Below are positions 1 to 10,661 of a stretch of 64,000 nt of DNA, in pieces. Positions within the stretch are counted from its first letter, which is position 1; each line of letters opens with the position of its first letter. The notes beneath the pieces were generated by a model. That model saw only the letters and a list, made by a program, of their open reading frames with translations. It was not told the origin of the DNA and made no database searches. Source of the stretch: Agroathelia rolfsii (Eukaryota > Basidiomycota > Agaricomycetes > Amylocorticiales > Amylocorticiaceae); the NCBI GenBank assembly GCA_018343915.1, contig JABRWF010000001.1, positions 2,480,001 through 2,544,000 of the forward strand. Direction: 5' to 3'. The position numbers were made by a program, and so were the translations under genes.

Positions 1-557
1 AAACGAGTCTCACCAGTTGTTCACAAGCGTGATGATGAGCTTAATGTTATGCTTCTTGGCCGACTGGACGACATAATCAAGACGCTGTAATCCCTGGGGA
101 CCGTCATTCAGAGTCCATTCGCTACTGTTCCACACTTGGTAATAGGTTAAACCCGATTCTATAGCACTAGGAACCTGGGAGCCATTAATGGCATTGAATC
201 CCTATGTATGCATTTAGTCTTATGCGCAATGGGAGTGATGTGAAATTACTTACCCAAGTGCGGACGACCTTGACACCAAGTTCGTTCATTTGGTTGAAAG
301 ACGTATCCACATCTGCTTCTGTCAGGAGCAGAGGGAGCCACTGATCTCGTTTCAGTCAGAGATAATGAAATATTTTACAGGAGACTGACAAAGGCGTTAG
401 TGCCAATGAAATAAAACGGCTTGCCGTCAAGCGAAAAATGACCATCGGTCGTAGTCACAAATCCCTCTGGCACAAAGCGAGATTTAACCGCGTCATTAGC
501 GGATACAACAGCAGAACAAAGGAGCCCAGTGAGAACAGAAAGGATAGAAAAACGCAT
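1..557 (-). CDS. Secreted endo-beta-1,4-mannanase, glycoside hydrolase family 5 (5' part only)
   Basis: Only the N-terminal part is in the window; the gene continues past the left edge. Exons read 390-557, 254-340 and 14-201, and the next intron starts at 13 (gtgaga). The protein begins with a classic signal peptide ([20 protein letters not shown]), so the enzyme should be secreted. After it come [16 protein letters not shown], then [24 protein letters not shown] and [10 protein letters not shown]. These are the first beta strands of the GH5 subfamily 7 mannanase barrel, where the enzyme cuts beta-mannan in plant cell walls. No carbohydrate-binding module precedes the catalytic domain. The catalytic glutamates lie beyond the window, so activity cannot be judged. 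A TATA-like element sits about 45 bp upstream. Family assignment is firm; exact substrate is inferred. Confidence 0.85.
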
Positions 558-1038
558 TTTGGACGCTGCACTACAAGGGTCAGCACGAACATGGCTGCAG
601 CTATATATGCGTGCGATAAATATAATGGTGCCGAGCCGAGTTACATTTTACGGGAAATGGTCAGCAGGGACTGGACGGACTAAACGGAAAATTGTCGGCG
701 GACGCTATTGGGTATTATGGCGCAAATAGTATCATCATGATTTTAGGCCATCACGAAGGGCGGCCATGGGTCAGGTGGAGATAGATATCTGTTGGAGCAT
801 TCACAGGACAGTGTGCTATTGAGTTGACAACAGAAAGCTTTGGAGATGAGGGCATGGTGGCTATCTTGCATCTTGGAGTTGATTGTAGTTACAAGGGACG
901 TTGTGGCATCGTCAATGTCCAAGAGAAGCCATCTAAGAAGATCGGAAGCAAAACGCCCGTCATGTGATTGTGGGAGAGAAAGAATTCTTGTAGCTCAAAT
1001 CACCGTGACTTTTTTGTGCCAGATTATTTCGTGTATTC
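558..1038. other. Shared upstream region of the GH5 mannanase and IPI1
   Basis: This 481-bp stretch separates two divergent genes. Apart from the TATA-like element near 604 I see no conserved coding potential. The open frames over 438-1154 have no recognisable protein and partly overlap IPI1 exon 1. Confidence 0.5.
601..607 (-). promoter_or_regulatory. Candidate TATA box of the GH5 gene
   Basis: On the minus strand the bases read TATATAG, about 45 bp upstream of the mannanase ATG at 557. Position and orientation suit a core promoter of an inducible secreted enzyme. The spacing to the ATG is short, so this is only a candidate. Confidence 0.35.
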
Positions 1039-3933
1039 ATGCCCAAGAGTGCGAAGAAGAGAAAAGCGGCAGACTTCTCTGTAATGCGACTATGTTATCC
1101 ATTCAACGGACAAATCTCATGAGCTGCCATATTAGAAAGCCAAACTCAAGCTAGGCAAAGGGAAACAATTACCATCCAATGCTATAGACACATCCTTCAA
1201 AGCTCGCTGTGAGAAAAATCAAATACTTGGACGATGCTTGCCAATTTTCTAAATTAGAAACAGCCATTGCCCTCCCTTCCCAGAGCATCACTACTCAAAA
1301 GGATGATACCGTACCTACTACCAAAAGACGACAGACTTACGACGATCTGCTGTCACACTGCAAACACTACAATCCTATAAGCAGAAGAGGTACTTTGAAC
1401 TAATGACATGGCCTCCAAACCTTCCTAAATATCCAACAGACGCGATTTTCGGACTACGGGAGCTACTAGAATCAAATCCAGAGCTCGTCATACCCTCCTT
1501 ACACACGCTCTTAGGTGCCTGTGTGCGATTGATCAGCGATGAAGTAAGCATTTCTCTAGTTTAGCCGTCTGTACCACAACTTAATTTTGGCGACAGGATG
1601 CTAGCGTTCGAAAGGCCCTTCTGTCTTTCTTTGCCTGGCTACTCCCTCAGGTTCCTTTCGTACGTGCTTCATAGCGTTCATACATCTCCCTCCCAATTGA
1701 TCTATTTCAACCAGGAATATCTGCTTCCTCATTCTTCTCTCCTCCTCCTATTCACGACTTCTGCACAAACTCACATCTTTGCCGAAATCCGTATTGATGC
1801 CATTCGGTTCCTCGATTTATACCTTGACATTCTCCCTTCTATCGTTGTCGTTGGTTGGAATGAGGACGGTAACGCTCATGGGAGCCGGGTCCTGGAGGGA
1901 TATCTCAGTATTTTGAATGCCGGTACCAAATTCGGTGGAAATGAAGGTACCTTTTTCAAACCTGTTGCCATCCTTTTGTACTCACAGATGTGTAGGTCCG
2001 CTGAAAGCGACATCAACTGCAAGCGTGGTACTGTCTACAGCAGTAAGCTAAACATTCTCAATTAGCGCATTTTGCTTACACTGATACGACAGTCAAAACT
2101 AATCGTACTACGCTCCCTCTGTAACTTCCTCAAAGAGGCCGTTGCTCTCAACGATCCCCATCAACAAAGGGAGACTGGGATTCCGATATGGCAATTTAGC
2201 TCAGCCTTCTCTACTTCAGATGCCTTCGTATCTTTCCAACGTATGTTGGATCCTACATCGTCTGCTTCTGCAGTCGACAAGCGATTATGGAAGGACACCG
2301 TGAATGCGGATGAACCCGATGAAACTCTTATACAGCATCCATCGTTTAATAGATTTATAGGTGTCCAGGATACATGGTCATTAGCAGAACTGTCTGGTGA
2401 CGATGTTTTTTCTGGAAGCATTCCGGATATGGATGATACTTTGACATATCCGAAATTCATTGCTGTATGTATCACTTCTCTTAGACTTTGTACGAACGAT
2501 CTAATCCCGTTGTGTTGATTTCTAAAGCGTCTGGCACATACTTTGCATAGCACTCTTTTGGCAAACTTCCTTGATTGTGCCCCACAAGCATTCTCTCCTA
2601 GCGAAAGTCCCAGTGAAATAGACATGCAACTTGTGTTGGTCGTTGTGGAGATAACACGACTATTGTATGGAACTTTGTTTGAACAGTTACAAAATCGAGC
2701 GCTTCCACCAGGTGACCAAGTTTTTGGGTTGGCAGTGGAAGAATTACATGCTTTCGTTGGACATATGGCCCCTCACTTTCCTCTGGGAACGAAATCTATT
2801 GCAACGGACATCAAGGTAATGCTCGATTATTTTCTATGTATCTTATTTTCATCATATGTGCCCGTTGTAGCTTGAACAGGCTTATCAAGACATAAACATA
2901 GCGTTTTGCGAATTGGCATCATCCCTCATCCCTCATTCAACACCATTCTCAAATCGATCACGAGGTAAAGCTCGTGCCGCATCCCTTAATGCAACCATCC
3001 CCTCGAAACTGAGTGGAGCCTCCGAGCATCATGCACGCTACGTGCGTGATTATGTGACCACACTACTTAAAGGAGAGCCACTGGGTGCACAGATATCTCG
3101 TCCTATATCGTCATCTACATATCATACACTGCTCCCTGCGCTCTGGACATTGCTTAACGACGGCTCTTTGGCAAACGAAGGAAGCAACAGCAACATCATT
3201 TTCCAGTCCGTAACACAGCACGCAATTCGTGTATCTTCAACGTCGGCAGTCAAGTCGTCAACGCTAGAATTCATGGCGCGACTGATTTTAGTGGGTGTTT
3301 GTATTTGCCTAACAGTTTTGGCATATCAAATACCTAATGAAGGGCGCCTGCGTTAATTCAAATATAGCTTGGGACTACTGTACAAACTTCGCACACGTTC
3401 ATAATACCGAAAAACGGTGAAACTGCAGCGCTAAGTCAGGAATGGATCAAAAGTCTGCCAAAGACGTTATGGGAGCTAGGATCGAAAGATCTATTATCTA
3501 CTGAAGTAGGTTCCCCCAACACTGTTTTCCGTCTTTATGAACCATACTGGCACTAATCAACTCGAAAGATTATATTGCGATTTTTGTTGCGTGCACTGCA
3601 ACGGCGTGTGTATCTTTTCGATAGTGATGTGAGTTGGTCAAATCATGACCTTGCCCGCGTTATGCCAATCAGCTTTTTGTTTTAACCATGCAGACGCGTC
3701 GTGTACTTTGTTCGCGACTGGCTCCATATTTCTTGATAAATCATCCATCAAGGGGAACAATTCTCGGGCCTTTCTCTCGGCTACCATCAAACCATCCGAC
3801 TCAATTTTTGGTATTAGATGTAGCTGTGATGCTCATCAACGATGAAGATATGGGAAACGATCTACGAATGGCAATAAATTCGGCTGCTAAGAATCATCCA
3901 TATTGGGAAGGATTGAATAGAGTGCGACTTTAG
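1039..3933 (+). CDS. IPI1: Pre-rRNA-processing protein Ipi1 (Rix1 complex; TEX10-like)
   Basis: Ipi1 works in the nucleolus with Rix1/Ipi2 and Ipi3 in ITS2 processing and 60S subunit maturation. The start at 1039 gives MPKSAKKRKAADFS, the basic opening usual for the family. It is joined across introns 1081-1135 and 1209-1263 to KAKLKLGKGKQLPSNAID and ARSIALPSQSI. Introns 1390-1439 and 1544-1596 restore the signature SRRDAIFGLRELL and DASVRKALLSFFAWLLPQ, the first armadillo-like helices. Later pieces include FAEIRIDAIRFLDLYLDILP and SKLIVLRSLCNFL (after intron 2043-2092). The last exon ends at 3933 with HPYWEGLNRVRL. About ten exons in all. The phase-consistent joins and the match to the Ipi1/TEX10 pattern make the call strong; some 3' intron borders are approximate. 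Confidence 0.88.
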
Positions 3934-4213
3934 GATGCATTCTATGACTCGAAATTTATGTACGAGCCCTGTGGGCGTGGTGATTCATGTACTCCCAAAA
4001 ATGTTTTTACTCATTGTGAAACTGCCTTCTTCAGAAATGTGGATATCGCCGAGAATATCTAGCCTCCCAAACTTTTTGAGAGTATTTTGGATTTTGCTTG
4101 AATGATAAGATATAATCGACGTAAAATGCTACGCTCCATTAGGCATTACTGATGTCTGATTATTTAAGTATATCCCATCCCACGGGCACTTTAAGAGTCC
4201 GTTAGAGGAGGGG

Positions 4214-4757
4214 TTAATAAGTGATGCTTAGAGGGGCTGAAGTGCCGCCGTAGAGATCGAGGCCCGTAACGTTATCATAGTTGTATGTGATGAACGACCA
4301 CAAAAGCCAGCTGCTAATGTCATCCCCAAAGGCGCTCACATCAGGGATCTAATCATCCATCAGAACTTGTATTCTAACACAAAACTATGGGGCTATTACT
4401 TACTGTCGCGTTGAAGATAAGACTCTTCTGAGTGGGCTCATAATCGTGACGCGCGATGAGCACCTGAGGAGTGTTGTAACCGTTGGAACGTGTGCCCTGC
4501 AGGTACACATCAACGTATTCAGGCTGATAATAAGCCTTTGTGGAGTTGTAGTTGATTTGGATTTCCTTCAATGTCCAAATGAGGATTAATTTCCAGAAAA
4601 GTGGGAGATATTGCGGGCAACGTACATCTCCAATGGCTACTTGAGACGGTGATACTCCCAGAACACCGAACCGCAAGGCCTCCTGACGTTCAACGATAGG
4701 GTTCGCAGACGCGACGCCAGCAATCAAGGCAGTAGCAAATGCAAGAGCAGCATGCAT
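4214..4757 (-). CDS. Small secreted protein, function unknown
   Basis: A three-exon gene for about 142 residues. It starts at 4757 with a hydrophobic leader (MHAALAFATALIAGVASA) followed by NPIVERQE, a likely signal-peptidase and Kex2-type processing region. An intron after AIGD joins to EIQINYNSTKAY, and a second after FNAT joins to IPDVSAFGDDISSW; the end is SAPLSITY then stop at 4214. It has NST, NAT and NVT glycosylation sequons and no cysteine in the mature part, unlike typical disulfide-rich effectors. The beta-strand-like pattern suggests a small extracellular beta-sandwich, but I do not recognise the family. A TATA box and a C/G-rich element lie just upstream, fitting strong regulated expression. 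Confidence 0.7.
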
Positions 4758-5549
4758 GATGATTTAGAGGATGTAGGGGAGAGTAAACTGAGTTTGTTTG
4801 TGATTTGATGAGCCCCCTCCCCGTGGGGGCTTTATACAGATTAGCCTGGCTTCCTAAGCGAGTACAAGAGCCAAGAGTGTAGGAAGGGTCACCATGACCA
4901 TTGGTTATGCAAGTTCCAAGCGCAGTCAGCATCCACATCAGAATCCACATTACCGTTACAGTCGATCAATATCACCTCACAAGCGGTTCACACTCAGGCC
5001 ATTTGGGGGAGGCGGTATAATCGATCGACTAAGGTTTGTGGACCATGGGATCCACTGAGGCGAATGAAGGCCGTGAAACATCGTCTTGTCTTGTTTAACG
5101 AGCTACAACTATCGGAGTGTTATGCCCGTCAATGCAACGAAGATACGGCATCATAGTAGCATAGCACGCTGCTTGTTACCGATGATTAATTTACTAATGA
5201 TAAGTTGTTCTACAGTCGACACCGTCGACAGAGAAAACACATAACTGGTTTGAGTTTGCGCTTTCCCCGGCATGTGATACTGACAGAACAAGATAGGCTA
5301 TTAAGAACAGAATGGAAGAAGTGTGTCCATGGTGGTTCGCTACCAAGTTTCGAACTAGGGCTTCGAGAACAAGACGTTTAAATGTAAAAATTGATTAGAT
5401 CCAGCAACCCATCTACGCTCGAGTGCTCGGGAAGATTAGGGGCCATGCATGTAAGAATATTTTATGTCAGACTAGCAAATTTACAAGTAACTACGGTAAG
5501 GAGTCTTCATAAATACAACTGAACTCGATCAATATACACATTAATTACT
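4758..5549. other. Intergenic region between the small secreted protein and the PASK-like kinase
   Basis: 792 bp holding the promoter of the secreted protein (left) and the 3' end of the kinase gene (right). There is a short palindromic patch GTCGACACCGTCGAC near 5216-5230. I see no coding frame with recognisable content. Confidence 0.45.
4812..4836 (-). promoter_or_regulatory. TATA box and adjacent GC-rich element of the small secreted protein gene
   Basis: TATAAA lies on the minus strand at 4831-4836, about 75 bp before the ATG at 4757. Directly beside it are inverted arms GCCCCC (4812-4817) and GGGGGC (4825-4830). The sequence GTGGGG at 4823-4828 fits the SYGGGG consensus of CreA/Mig1-type carbon catabolite repressors. 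TATA is seen directly; the repressor site is inference. Confidence 0.45.
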
Positions 5550-7487
5550 TCACGACCAGGAATCGCCAGCACCCCAGCCGCCCTTGCCGAATAAAAATCG
5601 CGATTTGAGAATTTGGTCGAACGTAGGCCTCTCAGCAACCGACAGTGTGAGGCAGGCCTTGACCAAGGCAGCAGCGTCTCCGAGGGCGCCTCCTCCATCG
5701 GGTTCTAATCCTTCATCCTCTTTATCTTCGCCACACCGCTCGTCTAATGCAATCGATGCGTTGCAAAATGGTGATTCTAGACCTTCTTGTGCATCGGCAG
5801 CCGTTGTAAACGGGCATTCGCCGATGAGCAATACATATGCTACCACGCCGAAGGCCCATACATCCTGAGGTTTGCCCTCATATCGTTCGCCGCGGAGGAT
5901 CTCCGGCCCAGCATAATCCAGACTATCATCAATAACTTGAGATTGAAGATATGTTTCATCCAGACTCTAGAACACTTACGTGCCGCTGAAAGTATCCCAT
6001 CCTTTCTTCTTGACCAATCCAGAGCTTCCGAAATCGATGAGAATGGCCTTACCCCCAGGGCCTAGCACTACGTTCTCATCTTTAACATCACGATGGACTA
6101 GAGTAATTTCGTTAGGTTAACCGAGAATCATTAGGAGATTACTAACCAATGCCCTGCGAGTGAAGGAATGCTAAAGCATCTGCAATCTGACCAAGGTAAG
6201 TTCGTATTGAGCTCGACGGTAGACCCTGGGGGAAGATTTCGACCAGATCGAATAGATCCGACGGGGGCTTGGTTTCATTAGGTCCATATTCCGGCGTTGT
6301 TGATGGCAAAACGAGATAGTAATAATGGTTATCCTCGAAGAAATCCAATAGTGGACATATGTTAGGATGTCCTTTGACAGTTTCGCCTTCAGTCCAGCCG
6401 GTCTGGCCTTCTTTCGCCTCAAGAGTGGGAATGCGTATGGAGTTCTTAGCTACACTCGGTGGCAGAGGCCGCCTGGGATCCCAAGGGCGAACAGCAGGAA
6501 GTTTATAGGAGATCCCGGATATCGAAGACATGACGTAGATCTCTATCGGAATGGTCCCGTACTGTGGGTGTTTCTTCCAGCAATCTGCAAGAATGCGAGA
6601 CTTGATGATCTGTTTGATCACTAAAGGTGGCTGCATTGTTTGGGTAAGAAATTGTATCGCGACTTGCATCAGGGAATGGTGTTCACCCCAAGTGTTCCAT
6701 CTTCCTTCTTTTCTCTGGCGCGCTTGACCAGACCGTAAGCACCCCTACCGATCTCGCCTTCGATAAAGAACTCTGATATGTTCCTTCCTCCAAGTAAGGA
6801 CTCTCTTTCAGGCTGTGGTGTCGGGGGTCCTGTGCTGGCAGCAACGCTGAGGAAACTGCTTGTACTGTCGACTCGCTGCAGGTGGAAGGGTATTGGTAAT
6901 GATGGTGTTGGTTCAGGGGGCTCCATGGGTGCTATTAATACGCGGCCAGCGATCAGCGAGACCCTTTGCTTGGACGATCGCCGTCTGGGCCTTGGAAGAG
7001 TTGGAGAACGTGATGGAGGTAGTGGGCGCGTGGCAGGAGATAATAAGGAAGCGCCAGGGGTAGGGGGCCTTGGTGACGATGGTCTTGATGGATTTGGCGT
7101 CCAAGCCTGGGGAGAAACATGGGAGATCGTGGGCGATCCCGAGTGTATAGGAGACGGTGTGTGTCTTATGCCGGGATGGACGCTCGTCACAGGCCGTGAT
7201 AATTTGGGTCGAGAGGGAAATGTGGAGGCTGGCCACGCGGTATCTGGAGAAGTCGCAAAATGGAGTTTGATCTCTTCGGCCTTGGGCTTTTCTATGAGTG
7301 TGGTATCGATTTTAGGGGCAGCGTGTTTTCTTTTGTCTTCCTCTTCGTCCCAATCAAAGCCACGACCGATGCTGGTGACGCCCCAGCTATTGCCGACACT
7401 AGCTGCCCTGGTAAGACGCGGCGGCGAAGGGGCTAACCAATCATCGTCGGTGTTGAAGAAAAGATCCACGGCAGGCTCAGAAAACAT
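5550..7487 (-). CDS. Ser/Thr protein kinase of the PAS-kinase (PASK/PSK) type, without visible PAS domain
   Basis: Four exons (6687-7487, 6147-6630, 5980-6097, 5550-5922) encode 591 residues. Residues 1-240 are Pro/Ser-rich and probably disordered. The kinase domain follows: glycine loop [11 protein letters not shown], the lysine in [16 protein letters not shown], the EI pair in [22 protein letters not shown], catalytic [39 protein letters not shown] and RPTFDQIL. The [14 protein letters not shown] and IDFGS-plus-GTxxYxxPEIL combination is typical of PASK. PAS kinases couple nutrient state to glycogen and sugar metabolism. The start at 7487 ([11 protein letters not shown]) lies just after an acceptor (tgtcag), so a 5' UTR intron is likely. 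An upstream in-frame ATG at 7598 would add 37 residues but needs read-through of that acceptor. Confidence 0.8.
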
Positions 7488-8283
7488 AAATCTAGAGGAT
7501 CCTGACACAGCACAAGCAGAGAGCAATAGTAGGAGATAGAGCCGTGGGTTGGGACAGCAATTGCTGAAGACAATCGACTCAAAAGCGTCCACTAGCACAC
7601 AGCCCAGAATAATCGCAGGAGCTAGCCCGCCACACTATGTCACGTGAAACATCACATGTGCGTCCTTAGCGCCTCCCTCTCGGCGGTTAGCTCCCTGGTA
7701 CTAATTTATATGAACCGAGTCCCGCGGCTTTACTACCATGCGCGGCGGCGCATTCTACAACTTGATGCTTGCTCGGTACAACGTCTGCAAGCCTTGTTTC
7801 TTTGGCTTCAGGAGGAAAAGAATGACTCGGCATGGGTACTAGCAGCAGTGGTGAGGCGTAAAATGCAAAGGCGAAATTAAATTTTGAATTACAGATTCGC
7901 TTGGTTTTTTTTCTCGCATATTGCTTGTGCCGATAGTCGGACCTTGGATATCTCAATTTAGTATATAGTTTCGGAGCTTACTCGTCCTTAGCCTAACTTT
8001 GGGCCAACATAAGCCACCTTCCTGAAATGGAAGGTGTAGGCTTAAGGCCATCGGGGCTCCCGAAGTCTCATACTTTGCGACCGCCGACGTTATCCTCAAG
8101 AACTGTGAGTATCTACGCCGTATCCCTGCCCTGGAGCTATCCAAACTGCCTATAAGCCCTGGTTCTCGAAAAAATTGTACTCTGTCATGTTGCTTTAGGC
8201 TGGATGGCTTGCTGGACACTTGGATGACGCTGAATTGCTGCGACAAATGATCTTTGGCTTATACGTCTCTCTCTAGTTCCGCC
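7488..8283. other. Shared upstream region of the PASK-like kinase and RPL32
   Basis: 796 bp between divergent genes. It contains the palindrome TCACGTGA at 7640-7647 (a bHLH/E-box type core). Nearer RPL32 there is a strong inverted repeat: TAAGCCACCTTCC at 8010-8022 against GGAAGGTGTAGGCTTA at 8029-8044. The short open frames here show no family signal. Confidence 0.5.
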
Positions 8284-8834
8284 ATGGCCGTCACCATCCC
8301 TATCATCAAGAAGCGCACCAAGAAGTTCAAGTATGTTAATAATCGAAAGGCCTTGGTCGTTCAATTGGACTAAGGCGCATTTATTTCAGGCGCCATCAAT
8401 CCGACCGCTACCACAGCGTTGCAGAGGCATGGAGAAAGCCCAAGGGTATCGATAACAGGGTCAGGCGGCGATTCAAGGGCCAGGCACCCATGCCCAAGGT
8501 GCGTTTTACTTGTTAATGCATTGCGATATAATCTCCCAACTATGTTCTACAGATCGGCTACGGTAGCAACAAGAAGACCCGCCATGTTCTCCCTAACGGC
8601 TACAAGAAATTCCTTATCAAGAATGCCAGGGAACTTGAGCTTTTGCTCATGCACAACAAAAGCTATGCTGCCGAGATTGCCCACAATGTCAGCAGTCGCA
8701 ACCGCATCGTCATCCTTGAACGGTAAGGATTCTGTTGAGTTGGATTAGTATGTATATCTCATTCTAGTTATAGTGCCAAGGTCCTTGGCGTCAAGGTAAC
8801 CAACCCCGCAGCACGCCTGCGGTCGGAGGAGTAG
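8284..8834 (+). CDS. RPL32: Cytosolic large-subunit ribosomal protein eL32
   Basis: Four exons (8284-8330, 8390-8498, 8553-8722, 8774-8834) give 128 residues, the normal eL32 length. The protein starts [20 protein letters not shown], continues with [49 protein letters not shown] and [16 protein letters not shown] sequence (here [12 protein letters not shown]), and ends AARLRSEE. All are hallmark eL32 segments. It is a structural part of the 60S subunit. The introns are early and short, as is common in fungal ribosomal-protein genes. The last intron ends at 8773 (ttatag), the only acceptor nearby that keeps [10 protein letters not shown] in frame. Confidence 0.97.
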
Positions 8835-9109
8835 AGGTTTAGCAGTCAACTTTACGGTTTATTTTTCTCTCATCTCATCCCGCACTCCTTTGCATGTATT
8901 CTTTCCGTATTGATATGCGTCCCATGCTACTCCACGATCAATGCATACCATTATCAACAGGCCGATGTAATTATTTGGTCCCGTGTATTGAGCAAATCAG
9001 TAATATTCTTGTATTCCGCCTTGGTTCTATTGGCGGCGGGATTCGACCATGTTACGTCATCAGAATGATATCTGCGATCTCCTCTTTCATTTCATCCAGA
9101 ATCATCCCC

Positions 9110-10510
9110 ATGTCTGAGGCGTCGACCAGGCAAGACGGGGGCGCTGTAACGTAAAGCAAAAAAAATGCTGATTTCGACTATATCCCATGCAGAGAAGCGA
9201 GCCACGCCGGATCTTGGTATTCTGCGCAACGTGTGTTACAAAGCTATTGAGTAATTATTCCAGACGAGAGACTCATATTCTGCTAGGCCAAACGCTGAAC
9301 AACGAGCTCGATGAATGGCTAGAAAACGTCAGTTCAGACGCAGATCTGGGATATAGTCCACCGATTCAGGGATGCAAAGCTGTTATTGCTCCGTTAGTAT
9401 CTGAGGTCTCTCTTGCTAGTGTTTATTGGGACTGATCGATATCCATCTCGGATTAGGCATGCTGGTTACTCTTACTCTGGACCTGCTGCGGCTTGGGCAT
9501 ACAAGAGCATTGATACCACCCCAATGTGTGTACGAAATCCCATATATGAAGCAGTCGTTTACTTGACTGTTGTGTAGCAAGCGAGTCTTCATCCTTGGAC
9601 CATCACACCACATTTATCTCGATGGATGTGCTCTGTCCAATTGTAAGACTTATGAAACACCGATTGGAGATCTGCCGCTTGATTTGGATAGTATGTTCAC
9701 TATATACTTATTTGTCATCGCCTTATCCATTGTGTTTCTCATTCCTTTTAGCTATCCAAGAGCTACAAGCTACAGGCAGATTCAGCACGATGAGTCTCAG
9801 CGTTGATGAGGATGAACACAGTATCGAGATGCATCTGCCCTATGTTCGTAAGGTCTTTGAAAAGTGAGTGAGCCAAGATTTTTTGCCCTCTGCAAAGATG
9901 TTATTCATCTCCCGCAGCAAGGATATATCTATTGTGCCAGTCCTCGTCGGCGCAATTAACAAGGACTCAGAAGCGGCTTTCGGTGAGCTTCTTGCGCCAT
10001 ATCTTGCTCAAGAAGACACATTCTTTGTCATCTCAAGTGACTTCTGCCATTGGTATGTCATTGCTACACAATATTATGCTCAAAATTACTTATCACACAT
10101 CTTCAAGGGGCACTCGGTTCTCTTATACATATTACTACCCTGAGCCCCCACCCAGTACGACCCCCGCCGTCCGGCTGTCCAAAAATGGACCTCAGCCGAC
10201 GACACTCTCGACGCACCCGATCCATGAGAGCATTTCTGCCCTTGATCATGAGGCGATAGCCATTCTGACCGTCCCAGAGAAATCTTCAGCCGAGGAAGTG
10301 CACGACAAGTTCGCTACGTATCTCGGACGCACGCATAATACTATTTGTGGTCGTCATCCGATCGGCGTGCTCTTGGGTGCGCTGGCAACGCTCAAGCGGA
10401 GTGAGCAGCATGAACCGTACATCAAGTGGGTGCGATACGAGCAGAGCAGCCACTGTAAGACGGTATATGACTCCAGCGTAAGCTATGCAAGTGCGTTTGT
10501 GACGTTATGA
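9110..10510 (+). CDS. MEMO1-family protein (Memo-like, class III extradiol dioxygenase fold)
   Basis: The start at 9110 gives [14 protein letters not shown]. An intron ending at 9192 joins it to [12 protein letters not shown], the family's N-terminal signature. After introns 9231-9286 and around 9393-9457 the reading is [66 protein letters not shown] and [12 protein letters not shown], then C-terminal [13 protein letters not shown]. The conserved His/Cys residues of the Memo pocket ([25 protein letters not shown]) are all present. Human MEMO1 binds copper and iron and acts in motility and redox signalling; the yeast homologue Mho1 is poorly understood. The role here is unknown beyond the family. 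It converges on the TFC7-like gene, with only about 150 bp between stops. Confidence 0.93.
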
Positions 10511-10661
10511 AGAGTGTAGATGGACGTTTCTGCGGAACGAACAAAGTAAATAGGTGACAATGTCTCTTTTCTTGGTACTTCGACTATTGAAATCAAGAAC
10601 AACTGTATTTCTATACAAACATTCTTATTCATTGATAATGCTATCTAAATGTGCCCTCGCT

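Noticed and set aside
5341..5375. A T-arm-like sequence (CTAGTTCGAAAC on the minus strand)
   Set aside because: The T stem has a mismatch, and no matching acceptor stem, D arm or anticodon arm is found at tRNA distance.
7491..7502. TCTAGAGGATCC, identical to part of a cloning-vector polylinker
   Set aside because: Only 12 bases match and the flanks do not continue as a polylinker. It fits a native 5' UTR just after an intron acceptor of the kinase gene.
6778..7539. Long plus-strand open frame of 253 codons over the kinase exon
   Set aside because: It is antisense to the Pro/Ser-rich exon of the kinase; its Gly/Leu-rich product has no family features.
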